DNA of 64,000 nt. Source: Alphaproteobacteria bacterium (GTDB lineage: Bacteria; Pseudomonadota; Alphaproteobacteria; Geminicoccales; Geminicoccaceae). Below the pieces are notes generated by a model. It worked only from the letters and a program-made list of their open reading frames with translations. It was not told where the DNA came from and did no database searches. The stretch spans positions 26,143-90,142 of the forward strand of contig JALUAG010000011.1 in the NCBI GenBank assembly GCA_027045875.1. Reading direction: 5' to 3'. Shown in pieces: positions 10,337 to 19,447 of the stretch (positions are counted from its first letter, which is position 1; every line of letters starts with the position of its first letter). A program made the position numbers and the translations under genes.

Positions 10337-12543
10337 TGGCATCGACCGGCGCCGGCCAGCCGCTGCCGCCGGAAGAGGAATTGCCGGCTCCCGACGTGCT
10401 GCCCTTCGTGCGCGAGGACGGCGAAAGCGGCGACCGGCTGCTGCATCTCATGGTGGAAGGAGTGCATTGCGGCGGCTGCGTGGCCCGCATCGAACGGCGC
10501 CTCGCCCGCGAGCCCGACGTCGCGACCGCCCGCGTCAATCTCACCACCCGGCGGCTGCTCCTGCGCTGGCGGGGTCCGGCCGAGCGCGGCAACGCGCTGG
10601 CCGGGATCGTGCGCCAGCTCGGCTACCGGGTGGTGCCCTACGATCCCGAACGGCTGCGGAGCCAGGACGACCGCCAGGAGAAGGAGCTGCTGCGGGCGAT
10701 GGCGGTGGCGGGTTTCGCTACCGGCAACGTCATGCTGCTGGCGATCTCGGTCTGGGCCGGCCATTTCACGGGCATGGGGGAGGCCACCCGCGCCTTCTTC
10801 CACTGGTTCGAGGCCCTGGTCGCGCTGCCGGCCATCGCCTATGCCGGCCGGCCCTTCTTCCGCTCCGCCCTGGGCGCGCTCAGGGCCGGCCACACCAACA
10901 TGGACGTGCCGATCTCGCTGGCGGTGCTGATCGCCCCGGCGGTGAGCCTGTTCGAGACCGTGCGCGGTGGCCCCCACGTCTATTTCGACAGCGCCATCAC
11001 CCTCCTCTTCTTCCTGCTGATCGGCCGCTATCTGGACAGTCGGGCCCGCGGTTCCGCCCGCTCCGCCGCCGAGCGCCTGCTGGCGCTGGCCGCGGGCTCG
11101 GTGACCCTCGTCCGCCCCGACGGCACGACCCGCAGCGCCCGCCCCGAGGAGCTGGAGGCGGGCCAGGAGATCCTGGTCGCCAGGGGCGAGCGCATCGCCG
11201 TCGACGGGGTGGTGAGCCACGGCAGGAGCGAGGTGGACACGAGCCCGATCACCGGCGAGACGGTGCCGCAGGCGGTGACCGAGGGAGACCGGGTGTTCGC
11301 CGGCACCCTCAACCTCGCCGCCCCCATCCGGGTGCGGGTGCGGGAGGTGGGCGAGGGCACCCTGTTGGCCGAGATCGTGCGGCTGATGGAACTGGCCGAG
11401 CAGCGGCGCGGCCGCTACGTGGCCCTCGCCGACCGCGTCGCCCGCCTCTACGCCCCCTTCGTGCACAGTCTCGCCGCCCTCGCCTTCCTCGGCTGGTGGC
11501 TGCTGGGCGGCATGGACTGGCAGGCGGCGCTGCTGATCGCCACCGCGGTGCTCATCATCACCTGTCCCTGCGCCCTCGGCCTCGCCGTGCCGGCGGTGCA
11601 GGTGATCGCCTCGGGACGGCTGATGAAGCGGGGCACGCTCCTCAAGAGCGCCACCGCCCTCGAACGGGTGGCGGAAGTGGACACGGTGGTGTTCGACAAG
11701 ACGGGCACCCTCACCGAAGGCCTGCCGCTGCCGATCCTCGACGGCATCGACCGCGAGGATCTGCTGGCCGCCGCCTCCCTCGCCAAGACCTCGCGCCATC
11801 CCCTCGCCCGGGCGCTGGCGGCGGCGGTGCCCGAGGCGCGGGCGGCGACGGAAGTGGAGGAGGTGCCCGGCTGCGGCCTGCGACGCCGCACCGCGGCCGG
11901 GGAATGGCGGCTCGGACGGCGCGGCTGGGCGGCGGCGGGCGACGGTCGCGAGCCCGAAGGCCCCGAACTCTGGTTCGCCCGCCCCGGCCGGGAGCCGGTC
12001 CGCATCCCCTTCCGCGACCGGCTGCGCCGCGACGCGGCCGCCGTGGTGGCGGCCCTGCGCCGGCGCGGCATCGCGGTCGAGCTCCTTTCCGGCGACCGCG
12101 TGGCGGTGGTGCGCCGGGTGGCCGACCAGCTCGGCATCGAGGCCTGGCAGGGCGAGCTGCAACCGGCCGCCAAGGTCGCCCGTCTCGAGGCCCTCGCCGC
12201 CGCGGGTCGGCGGGTGATGATGGTCGGCGACGGGCTCAACGACGCGCCGGCGCTGGCGGCGGCGCACGTCTCCATGTCGCCCGCCACCGCCATGGACATC
12301 AGCCAGACGGCGGCGGACGCCGTGTTCCAGGGGCGCGATCTGGCACCGGTGGCGGACCTCCTCGACACCGCCCTGCACGCCCGCCGGCTGGTGAAGCAGA
12401 ACCTCGCCCTGTCGCTCGCCTACAATCTCGTCGCGGTGCCGCTGGCGGTGGCCGGCTACGTGACGCCGCTGGTCGCCGCCATCTGCATGAGCGCGAGCTC
12501 CGTCACCGTGGTCGCCAACTCCTTCCGTCTCGAACGGCGCTGA
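10336..12543 (+). CDS. ccoI: Copper-transporting P1B-type ATPase CcoI (FixI)
   Basis: Pumps copper across the inner membrane for cbb3 oxidase assembly. The 735-residue product has an N-terminal heavy-metal domain (GVHCGGCVARIERRL, about residues 43-57), eight predicted helices with the ion-selective CPC motif (ITCPCALGLAVP), the phosphorylation motif DKTGTLTEG, the SRHPLARAL nucleotide-domain motif and GDGLNDAPAL near the C-terminus. Context (ccoG, ccoH) favours CcoI over a copper-efflux CopA. No ccoS follows; the next gene is convergent after 12 bases. Confidence 0.95.
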   Translation: MASTGAGQPLPPEEELPAPDVLPFVREDGESGDRLLHLMVEGVHCGGCVARIERRLAREPDVATARVNLTTRRLLLRWRGPAERGNALAGIVRQLGYRVVPYDPERLRSQDDRQEKELLRAMAVAGFATGNVMLLAISVWAGHFTGMGEATRAFFHWFEALVALPAIAYAGRPFFRSALGALRAGHTNMDVPISLAVLIAPAVSLFETVRGGPHVYFDSAITLLFFLLIGRYLDSRARGSARSAAERLLALAAGSVTLVRPDGTTRSARPEELEAGQEILVARGERIAVDGVVSHGRSEVDTSPITGETVPQAVTEGDRVFAGTLNLAAPIRVRVREVGEGTLLAEIVRLMELAEQRRGRYVALADRVARLYAPFVHSLAALAFLGWWLLGGMDWQAALLIATAVLIITCPCALGLAVPAVQVIASGRLMKRGTLLKSATALERVAEVDTVVFDKTGTLTEGLPLPILDGIDREDLLAAASLAKTSRHPLARALAAAVPEARAATEVEEVPGCGLRRRTAAGEWRLGRRGWAAAGDGREPEGPELWFARPGREPVRIPFRDRLRRDAAAVVAALRRRGIAVELLSGDRVAVVRRVADQLGIEAWQGELQPAAKVARLEALAAAGRRVMMVGDGLNDAPALAAAHVSMSPATAMDISQTAADAVFQGRDLAPVADLLDTALHARRLVKQNLALSLAYNLVAVPLAVAGYVTPLVAAICMSASSVTVVANSFRLERR

Positions 12544-12555
12544 GGGGGCCGCCCG

Positions 12556-13416
12556 TCACTCGCCCCGCGCGAGACCGACCAGCGCCCCGAACAGCTCGCT
12601 GTCGGGCCGCTCCAGCTCCTCGAGCACGGCGAAATGGTCGAGACCCGGCGGTTCCAGCCAGTGGCCCTCGAGCCCGGCGGCCCGCCAGGCGGCGAGGAAC
12701 TCCCGGCTCTGACGGCGGAATTCGGCCGTCTCGGCTCCGCCCACCGCCACCGTGAGGGGCGGCGCCGATCGCGGAATGTGGCGGATGGGGCTCGCCCGTT
12801 CGATCTCGTCCCCGTCGAGCTGAAGAGCGGGCTGGAGGTAGGTGTAGCGCAGCGGCGCGAGATCGAAGAGGCCGCTGATGGCGAGCCCACCGCGCAGGAT
12901 GTCGGCGGGAAGATCGTAGACACCGGGCCAGTCGGTGGCGAGCGCCATCGCCACCAGATGGCCGCCGGCGGAATGGCCGGAAACGGTGATGCGTTCGCGG
13001 TCGATCGCGAGCTCGCCGGCATGGCGGTGGCACCAGGCCACCGCCGCCCGGACCTGGCGCACGATTTCGCCGATCGTCACCTCGGGGCAGAGCGCGTAGT
13101 TGACGTTGGCGAGGGCGATCCCGGCCTCGGTGACGGCCGGCGCGAGGAAGGCGAAATCGGCGGCCGCGAAGCGGCGCCAGTAGCCGCCGTGAACGAAGAT
13201 GTGCAGCGGTGCCCCGTCGCCGGCCGGGAAGAAGTCGAGATGCTCCGCCCGTGTCGGGCCGTAGCGCAGGCCGCGGCGGACCTCGATCCGGTCCAGCACC
13301 CGCGCGCTCCGCACCTGCCAGCCGGCGATGCGCGCCGGCGCGTCGGGACAGGCCGCCACCGCGTCGTACTCGCGATCGAGCTCCTCCTGGTTCGTGAACG
13401 GGCCGTAGAGCCGCAT
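12556..13416 (-). CDS. Alpha/beta hydrolase (kynurenine-formamidase/esterase-like)
   Basis: A 286-residue serine hydrolase of the hormone-sensitive-lipase-like group. The oxyanion-hole motif HGGYW (residues 76-80) and the nucleophile elbow GHSAGG (Ser149) are clear, and LDHFAVLE near the C-terminus should carry the catalytic His. The HGGYWR form is common in kynurenine formamidase-like and carbamate-hydrolase-like subfamilies, but the substrate is not certain. The start is the ATG at 13416, with GGGGAG nine bases upstream. It is divergent from the DeoR-type regulator. Confidence 0.85.
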   Translation of the reverse strand: MRLYGPFTNQEELDREYDAVAACPDAPARIAGWQVRSARVLDRIEVRRGLRYGPTRAEHLDFFPAGDGAPLHIFVHGGYWRRFAAADFAFLAPAVTEAGIALANVNYALCPEVTIGEIVRQVRAAVAWCHRHAGELAIDRERITVSGHSAGGHLVAMALATDWPGVYDLPADILRGGLAISGLFDLAPLRYTYLQPALQLDGDEIERASPIRHIPRSAPPLTVAVGGAETAEFRRQSREFLAAWRAAGLEGHWLEPPGLDHFAVLEELERPDSELFGALVGLARGE

Positions 13417-13514
13417 CGGATCGTCTCCCCTATGTAAGAAAACTTCCATCCCGTGGCGGAAGCTGCTAGCCTCGATCCGGGTGATCCAACTCCTACGGAT
13501 CGGATCGGCACCGC

Positions 13515-14357
13515 ATGATCGACGGGCCCGACGCGCGCTGGCTCGGCCTCAACGAACGTCAGAGCGCCATCGTCCGCATCGTCCGCGACCGCGGCTTCGC
13601 CACCATCGGCAGCCTCGCCGACCGTTTCGGGGTCAGCCAGCAGACCATCCGCCGCGACATCATCGAACTCGCCCGCCGCAACCTGGTCCAGCGCTACCAC
13701 GGTGGCGCCGGCCTGCCCACCGGCCGCGACCGGCTGGCCTACGCCAACCGCCGGGTACGCAACGCCGAGGCCAAGCGCCGCATCGCCCGCGCGGTGGCGG
13801 CGGAGATCCCGAACGGCGCCTCGCTGTTCATCGACATCGGCACCACCACCGAGGCGGTGGCGGAGGCCCTCCTGCAGCATCGCGGGCTGCGGGTGGTCAC
13901 CAACCATGTCGGCGTGGTCTGGCTGTTCTGCCAGCACACCGACTTCGAGATCGTGCTCGCCGGCGGCATGGTGCGCAACCGCGATCTCGCCATCATCGGC
14001 ACCGCCACCGCCGATTTCCTCGAAGGCTTCCGGGTCGCCTACGGCATCTTCGGCGTCGGCGCCATCGATCCGGAGGGCAATCTCCTCGACTACGACTACC
14101 GCGACATGCGCACCTCGCGCGCGGCGATGGAGATCGCACGTCGCCGCTTCGTCGTCGCCGACGCCGCCAAGTTCCACGGCGACGCCATGATCCGTCTCGG
14201 ACATCTGGACGAGATCGACGCGCTGTTCACGGATGCTGCGCCGCCGCCGGAGATCGCCGCCTGTCTCGAGGCGGCGGGCACCCGGCTGGTGGTCACCGGG
14301 CGCGAGGAGCCGCGCCGGACGCAGCCGCCGGCCGATCGCGCCGCGTTGGGTGGTTGA
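13515..14357 (+). CDS. DeoR/GlpR-family transcriptional regulator
   Basis: A 280-residue repressor-type protein. The N-terminal winged helix (residues 12-65, with GSLADRFGVSQQTIRRDI as the helix-turn-helix) is followed by a sugar-phosphate-sensing domain typical of DeoR C-termini (FIDIGTTTEAVAEAL, LAGGMVRNRDLAIIGTA, FGVGAIDPEGNLLDYDY, VVADAAKFH). It lies 93 bases upstream of a UgpC-type ABC operon on the same strand and probably controls it in response to a phosphorylated ligand, as GlpR does with glycerol 3-phosphate. Ligand identity is inferred from family only. Confidence 0.9.
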   Translation: MIDGPDARWLGLNERQSAIVRIVRDRGFATIGSLADRFGVSQQTIRRDIIELARRNLVQRYHGGAGLPTGRDRLAYANRRVRNAEAKRRIARAVAAEIPNGASLFIDIGTTTEAVAEALLQHRGLRVVTNHVGVVWLFCQHTDFEIVLAGGMVRNRDLAIIGTATADFLEGFRVAYGIFGVGAIDPEGNLLDYDYRDMRTSRAAMEIARRRFVVADAAKFHGDAMIRLGHLDEIDALFTDAAPPPEIAACLEAAGTRLVVTGREEPRRTQPPADRAALGG

Positions 14358-14450
14358 CAGGCCGATGAGCGGATCGTTACGGATTTCGAGCAAGTTCTTA
14401 CAGGCGCGGGGGGCGACGGCCCCGGCGGGGGTGCGCACGAGGGTCGGCCG

Positions 14451-15569
14451 ATGACGGCGATCGAAGTGGAGGGCGTGACCAAGCTCTGGGGCACCACCCG
14501 GGCGGTCGACGACGTCTCCTTCCGGGTCCCCGAGGGCAGTTTCGTGGTCCTCCTCGGCCCCTCCGGCTGCGGCAAGTCGACGACGCTGCGCATCCTCGCC
14601 GGCCTCGAGGAACCCACCGCCGGACGGGTGCTGATCGGCGGTCGCGACATGACCCGGGCGGCGCCCGCCGAGCGGCGCATCTCCATGGTGTTCCAGTCCT
14701 ACGCCCTGTTTCCCCATCTCGACGTGCGGGAGAACATCCTGTTCGGCCTCAGGGTCCGCAGGGTCGCCCGGGAGGAGCGCGAGCGGCGGCTCGCGCGGGT
14801 GGCCGAGCTCGTGGGCCTCGCGGAGCTGCTCGACCGCAAGCCGGCCCAGCTTTCGGGCGGCCAGCGGCAGCGGGTGGCCCTCGCCCGTGCGATCGTCAGC
14901 GAACATCCCATCTGCCTGATGGACGAGCCGCTCTCCAATCTCGACGCCAAGCTGCGCCAGGAGATGCGGCTCGAACTGCGCGCCCTGCAGCGCCGCCTCG
15001 CCATGACCGTGGTCTACGTCACCCACGACCAGGCCGAGGCCATGAGCATGGCCGACCGCATCATCCTCATGCGGGCGGGCCGCATCGAGCAGGAGGGCGA
15101 TCCGGACGCCCTCTACGGACAGCCCGCGACCCTGTTCGCGGCGAGCTTCATCGGCACCCCGCCCATGAACCTCCTCGCGCTCGAGGACGGGCCCGAAGGC
15201 GCGGTGGTGGCGGGCTCGGGCGTCACCGTGCTCGAGGGACCGGGAAGGGGGCGCATTCTGGGCATCCGTCCCGAACATGTGCGCATCACGGAAGAGGGCG
15301 GCGTGCCGGCCGAGCTGCTGGCCACCGACTATCTCGGTGCCGACACCGTGATCTCGGCCCGGATCGGCGACCAGCGGCTGGGAATCCGCGTCCCCGGCCG
15401 CTTCCGGGCCACGCCCGGTACGGCGATCCGGCTCGCCTGGTCCCCCGAACATCTTCATCTGTTCGATGCCCGGAGCGGCCGTCGCGAGAGCGGTCCCGCC
15501 GGGCTCCGAGGCACCGATCCGGCGCCGGTCCGGATCGCGGCCACCGCAAGCAAGGGAGGCGGATCATGA
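14451..15569 (+). CDS. ABC importer ATP-binding protein (UgpC/MalK type)
   Basis: ATPase subunit of a carbohydrate- or glycerophosphate-type importer, 372 residues. It has Walker A GPSGCGKST (36-44), signature [14 protein letters not shown], Walker B ICLMDEPLSNLDAKL, the H-loop VTHDQAEAM, and a C-terminal TOBE/regulatory domain (ILGIRPEHVRI) typical of the MalK/UgpC group. Its stop overlaps the next gene's ATG as ATGA. The tail after about residue 345 is unusually long and Arg/Ala-rich. Confidence 0.94.
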   Translation: MTAIEVEGVTKLWGTTRAVDDVSFRVPEGSFVVLLGPSGCGKSTTLRILAGLEEPTAGRVLIGGRDMTRAAPAERRISMVFQSYALFPHLDVRENILFGLRVRRVAREERERRLARVAELVGLAELLDRKPAQLSGGQRQRVALARAIVSEHPICLMDEPLSNLDAKLRQEMRLELRALQRRLAMTVVYVTHDQAEAMSMADRIILMRAGRIEQEGDPDALYGQPATLFAASFIGTPPMNLLALEDGPEGAVVAGSGVTVLEGPGRGRILGIRPEHVRITEEGGVPAELLATDYLGADTVISARIGDQRLGIRVPGRFRATPGTAIRLAWSPEHLHLFDARSGRRESGPAGLRGTDPAPVRIAATASKGGGS

Positions 15570-16873
15570 CACTCGGAACGCGCAGACACGGACGGGGGCG
15601 TTTCGGCGCCCTTCTGGGAGCGGCGCTGGCCACGGCCGGCATGTTCGCCGCACCGCCGGCCACCGCGAAGACCGAACTCACCATGTACTATCCGGTGGCC
15701 GTCGGCGGGCCGCTCACCAAGATCGTCGACGGGCTGGTCGCCGACTTCATGGCGGAGAACCCGGACATCACGGTGAAGGCGATCTACGCCGGCAACTACA
15801 ACGACGCCCGCATCAAGGCCCTGGCCGCCCTCAAGGCCGGGGAGCCGGCCCAGCTCTCGGTGATGTTCGCCATCGACGTCTTCGAGCTCATCGAGCAGGA
15901 CGCCATCGTGCCCTTCGACGATCTCGTCGGCGCGGAAGGCCGGGCATGGCTCGATTCCTTCTATCCGGCCCTGATGGCCAACAGCCGCGCGCTCGGCAAG
16001 ACCTGGGGCATCCCCTTCCAGCGCTCGACCATCGTCATGTACTACAACAAGGACGCCTTCCGCGAGGCCGGGCTCGATCCCGAGAAGCCGCCCCAGACCT
16101 GGGACGAGCTCGTGGCGATGGGCAAGCAGCTCACCAAGCGCAACGGCGATCAGGTGGAGCGCTGGGGGATCATGATCCCCTCAACGGGGTATCCCTACTG
16201 GATGTTCCAGGCGCTGGCGATCCAGAACGGCCAGGAACTGATGAACGCCGAGGGCAACGAGACCTACTTCGACGCCCCGGCCACCGTCGAGGCACTGGAG
16301 TTCTGGGTGGCGATGGGTCGTGACTACGGGATCATGCCCGAGGGGACCATCGAGTGGGGGACGCTTCGGCAGAACTTCCTCGAGGGCAAGACCGCCATCA
16401 TGTGGCATTCGACCGGCAACCTGACGGCCGTCAAGAACAACGCCAAGTTCGATTTCGGGGTGGCCATGCTGCCGGCCAACAAGCGCCGCGGCTCCCCCAC
16501 CGGCGGCGGCAACTTCTACATCTTCAAGCAGACGACGCCGGAGGAAAAGCAGGCGGCCCTCAGACTCATCCGCTATCTCACCTCGCCCGAGAAAACGGCG
16601 GAGTGGAGCATCAAGACGGGCTACATCGCCACCCGGCCCGACGCCTACGAGACCCCGGCCCTCAAGGCCTACATCGAGGAGTTCCCCTACGCCGCGGTGG
16701 CGCGCGACCAGCTCGCGTTCTCCGTCGCCGAGCTCTCCACCTACCAGACCGGCCGCGTGCGCAAGGCGCTCGACGACGCCATCCAGGCGGCCCTCACGGG
16801 CGCCAAGACGCCGGAGGCGGCGCTGGCCGACGCCCAGAAGCTGGCCGATCGGGTGCTGCGCCGCTACCGCTGA
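15566..16873 (+). CDS. ABC importer substrate-binding protein (UgpB-like)
   Basis: Periplasmic solute-binding protein of the family-1 extracellular type, 435 residues, with a cleavable signal (basic start, hydrophobic core AALATAGMFAAPPATA, cleavage near residue 31). The mature part begins KTELTMYYPVAVGGPLTKIVDGL, as in UgpB proteins. The PFQRSTIVMYYNKDAFREAGL and GGGNFYIFKQTTPEEKQAA blocks are typical of glycerol-3-phosphate or sugar binders. It is second in an operon with UgpC-, UgpA- and UgpE-like genes. The ligand is likely a phosphodiester, polyol phosphate or oligosaccharide; the sequence alone does not decide. Confidence 0.92.
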   Translation: MTLGTRRHGRGRFGALLGAALATAGMFAAPPATAKTELTMYYPVAVGGPLTKIVDGLVADFMAENPDITVKAIYAGNYNDARIKALAALKAGEPAQLSVMFAIDVFELIEQDAIVPFDDLVGAEGRAWLDSFYPALMANSRALGKTWGIPFQRSTIVMYYNKDAFREAGLDPEKPPQTWDELVAMGKQLTKRNGDQVERWGIMIPSTGYPYWMFQALAIQNGQELMNAEGNETYFDAPATVEALEFWVAMGRDYGIMPEGTIEWGTLRQNFLEGKTAIMWHSTGNLTAVKNNAKFDFGVAMLPANKRRGSPTGGGNFYIFKQTTPEEKQAALRLIRYLTSPEKTAEWSIKTGYIATRPDAYETPALKAYIEEFPYAAVARDQLAFSVAELSTYQTGRVRKALDDAIQAALTGAKTPEAALADAQKLADRVLRRYR

Positions 16874-16886
16874 GGCTGCCACACCC

Positions 16887-17768
16887 ATGCGTGCCTCGCG
16901 GCACCTGCATCACGTCTACGGATGGCTGCTGCTGACCCCGGCAGCCATCCTCCTCCTTTCGTTCACCCACTATCCCACCGTCGCCACCATCTGGCAGAGC
17001 TTCTTCTCCACCGGCACGGCGCTGCGACCCTCGAGCTTCGTGGGGCTGGACAACTACCGCTTCATGCTCGAGGACGAGATCTTCTGGAAGGTGGTGGGCA
17101 ACAACCTGCTGTTCGCCGCCGGCACCATTCCGGCCAGCATCGCCCTCGCCCTGCTGATGGCCGTCTGGGTCAACGGCCGGCTGCCGGGCCGGGCGCTCGT
17201 GCGCATGGCCTACTTCACCCCCACCGTTCTGCCGATGATCGCGGTGGCCAACATCTGGCTCTTCTTCTACACGCCGGAGATCGGCCTTCTCGACCAGATC
17301 CTGCGCGCCTTCGATCTCCCCACCCGCAACTGGCTCGGCGATCCCGACACGGTGCTGTGGTGCATCGTCGTCCTCGCCGTCTGGAAGGAGGCGGGCTTCT
17401 TCATGATCTTCTATCTGGCGGCGCTGCAGGCGCTGCCGCCCGAACTCGAGGAGGCGGCCCGGCTCGAGGGGGCGAGCCGCGCCTACTACTTCCGACGGGT
17501 GGTGTTCCCGCTCCTCATGCCCACCACCCTGTTCGTGCTGGTCAACGCGGTCATCAACTCCTTCAAGCTCGTCGACCAGCTCTTCATCCTCACCAAGGGC
17601 GGACCCGACAACGCCAGCTCGCTGCTGCTCTACTACATCTACGAGGTGGCCTTCAGCTTCTTCGACGATTCCTATGCCGCCACCCTGACGGTGGTGCTGC
17701 TGGCGGCGCTGGCCCTCATCTCCCTCGGCCAGTTCCTGTTCCTCGACCGCCGGATCCACTACCGATGA
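16887..17768 (+). CDS. ABC importer permease (UgpA-like)
   Basis: First of two membrane subunits, 293 residues with six predicted helices. The cytoplasmic EAA coupling motif is visible as ELEEAARLEGASRAYYFRRVVFPLL (about residues 190-214), the segment that contacts the ATPase. An N-terminal LHHVYGWLLLTPAAILLL helix and VGLDNYRFMLED loop are typical of UgpA. It ends with ATGA overlapping the second permease. Confidence 0.93.
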   Translation: MRASRHLHHVYGWLLLTPAAILLLSFTHYPTVATIWQSFFSTGTALRPSSFVGLDNYRFMLEDEIFWKVVGNNLLFAAGTIPASIALALLMAVWVNGRLPGRALVRMAYFTPTVLPMIAVANIWLFFYTPEIGLLDQILRAFDLPTRNWLGDPDTVLWCIVVLAVWKEAGFFMIFYLAALQALPPELEEAARLEGASRAYYFRRVVFPLLMPTTLFVLVNAVINSFKLVDQLFILTKGGPDNASSLLLYYIYEVAFSFFDDSYAATLTVVLLAALALISLGQFLFLDRRIHYR

Positions 17769-18592
17769 GCGGCCACGGACGGCGCATCGATCCCTGGCGG
17801 GCGGTGGAGACGGGCGCCGCCTGGCTGCTGGCGCTGCTGTGGCTCGCACCCCTCCTCTACGCCTTCTGGGCCGCCTTCCACCCGCCCGAGTACGCCACCC
17901 GCTTCGTGCTCACGGCACCGCTCACTCTCGACAATTTCCGGGAGGCCTGGTCGCAGGCCCCCTTCGCCCGCTACTTCCTCAACACCTTCCTGCTGGTGAC
18001 CTCGATCCTGGCCGCCCAATTCCTGCTCTGCACGCTGGCCGGCTACGCCTTCGCCCGCTTCGCGTTCCGCGGCCGCGATCTCGCCTTCGCCCTCGTGCTG
18101 GTGCAGCTCATGATCATGCCCGAGGTGCTGATCGTCGAGAACTACCGCACCATGAGCCGGCTCGGCCTCGTGGACACCATCGCCGGCATCGGCCTTCCCT
18201 ACATGGCGAGCGCCTTCGGCATCTTCCTCCTGCGCCAGACCTTCAAGACCATCCCGAAGGAGCTCGAGGAGGCGGCCCGGGTCGAGGGCTGCTCGATGCT
18301 CCAGATCCTGTGGAAGGTCTACGTGCCGCTCGCCCGGCCCACCTACGTCGCCTACGGGCTCGTGTCGGTGAGCTACCACTGGAACAACTTCCTGTGGCCG
18401 CTCGTGATCACCAATTCGGTGGAAACCCGGCCGCTGACCGTGGGGCTCGCCATCTTCGGCGCGCCCGAATCGGGGGTGGACTGGTCGGTGATCACGGCGG
18501 GCACGCTGCTCGCCGTGGCCCCGCTGCTGGTCGCCTTCCTCCTCTTCCAGCGCCAGTTCGTGCAGTCCTTCATGTACGCGGGGATCAAATGA
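17765..18592 (+). CDS. ABC importer permease (UgpE-like)
   Basis: Second membrane subunit, 275 residues. It starts MSGHGRRIDPWRAVETG, overlapping the previous stop by ATGA. Six helices and the EAA loop ELEEAARVEGCSMLQILWKVYVPLA are visible; an SYHWNNFLWPLVIT segment near the C-terminus is characteristic of UgpE/MalG permeases. Its stop overlaps the ATG of the endonuclease/phosphatase-fold gene, tying that enzyme to the importer. Confidence 0.93.
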   Translation: MSGHGRRIDPWRAVETGAAWLLALLWLAPLLYAFWAAFHPPEYATRFVLTAPLTLDNFREAWSQAPFARYFLNTFLLVTSILAAQFLLCTLAGYAFARFAFRGRDLAFALVLVQLMIMPEVLIVENYRTMSRLGLVDTIAGIGLPYMASAFGIFLLRQTFKTIPKELEEAARVEGCSMLQILWKVYVPLARPTYVAYGLVSVSYHWNNFLWPLVITNSVETRPLTVGLAIFGAPESGVDWSVITAGTLLAVAPLLVAFLLFQRQFVQSFMYAGIK

Positions 18593-19443
18593 TCACGGTG
18601 CTCTCCTGGAACATCCAGTGCGGCCGCGGCGTCGACGGCAGAGTCGATCTCGAGCGGATCGCCCGGGTGATCCGGGCGAACGGCGATCCGGATCTGATCT
18701 GCCTGCAGGAGGTCGCGAGCCACATGCCCGAGCTCGACGGCGGCGCGGGCGGCGACCAGCCGGCCGCACTGGCGAGGCTGTTTCCGGGCCACGAGGCGGT
18801 GTACGGGCCGGCCCTCGAGGTGCGCGACGGCGCGGCCGGCCCGTATCGGCGGTTCGGCAATCTGGTACTGTCCCGCCTGCCCGTGCGGCAGATCTTCCGC
18901 CATCTCCTGCCGCAGCCCGCCGATCCCGGCGTCCTGCACATGCCGCGCCAGGCCACCGAGCTCGTGGTCGCCGCCCCCTCCGGACCGCTCAGGGTGATCA
19001 CCACCCATCTCGAATACCACAGCGCGCGCCAGCGCCTCGCCCAGATCCTGCGCCTTCGGGAGCTCCAGCAGGAGGCGGCGGACAACGCCGCACGGCCGCC
19101 GCAGGCCGGAACCGGTCCCTACGCCACCCGGCCGCGACCGGTGCGCTGCGTCCTCTGCGGCGATCTCAACTGCCGGCCCGAAGAGGAGGCGTTCCGTCGT
19201 CTCCTCGATCCGCTGCCCGACGGGCTACCCGGCTTCCGGGACGCCTGGGCCCTCGCCCACGGAGCGCGGCCGCACGCGCCCACCTGCGGCATCTTCGATC
19301 GCGTGCAGTGGCCGGAGGGGCCGCACTGCCGCGACTTCTTCCTGGTGGCCGGCGATCTCGAGGGGAAGGTGGCGGACCTTCGGATCGACGGCGAAACCGA
19401 TGCCTCCGACCACCAGCCGCTGCTGCTGACCCTGCGCGCCTGA
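18589..19443 (+). CDS. Endonuclease/exonuclease/phosphatase-fold phosphodiesterase
   Basis: A 284-residue member of the DNase I-like (EEP) superfamily, metal-dependent phosphodiesterases or phosphatases. Motifs are visible in order: LSWNIQCGRG near the start (Asn), CLQEV (metal-binding Glu), THLEYHS (His), CGDLNCRP (Asp and Asn) and ASDHQPLLL at the end (Asp-His). There is no signal peptide, so it acts in the cytoplasm. The ATGA overlap with the UgpE-like permease suggests it processes the imported compound, perhaps in the role UgpQ has in enterobacteria, though UgpQ has a different fold. Substrate unknown. Confidence 0.88.
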   Translation: MITVLSWNIQCGRGVDGRVDLERIARVIRANGDPDLICLQEVASHMPELDGGAGGDQPAALARLFPGHEAVYGPALEVRDGAAGPYRRFGNLVLSRLPVRQIFRHLLPQPADPGVLHMPRQATELVVAAPSGPLRVITTHLEYHSARQRLAQILRLRELQQEAADNAARPPQAGTGPYATRPRPVRCVLCGDLNCRPEEEAFRRLLDPLPDGLPGFRDAWALAHGARPHAPTCGIFDRVQWPEGPHCRDFFLVAGDLEGKVADLRIDGETDASDHQPLLLTLRA

Positions 19444-19447
19444 GGGC

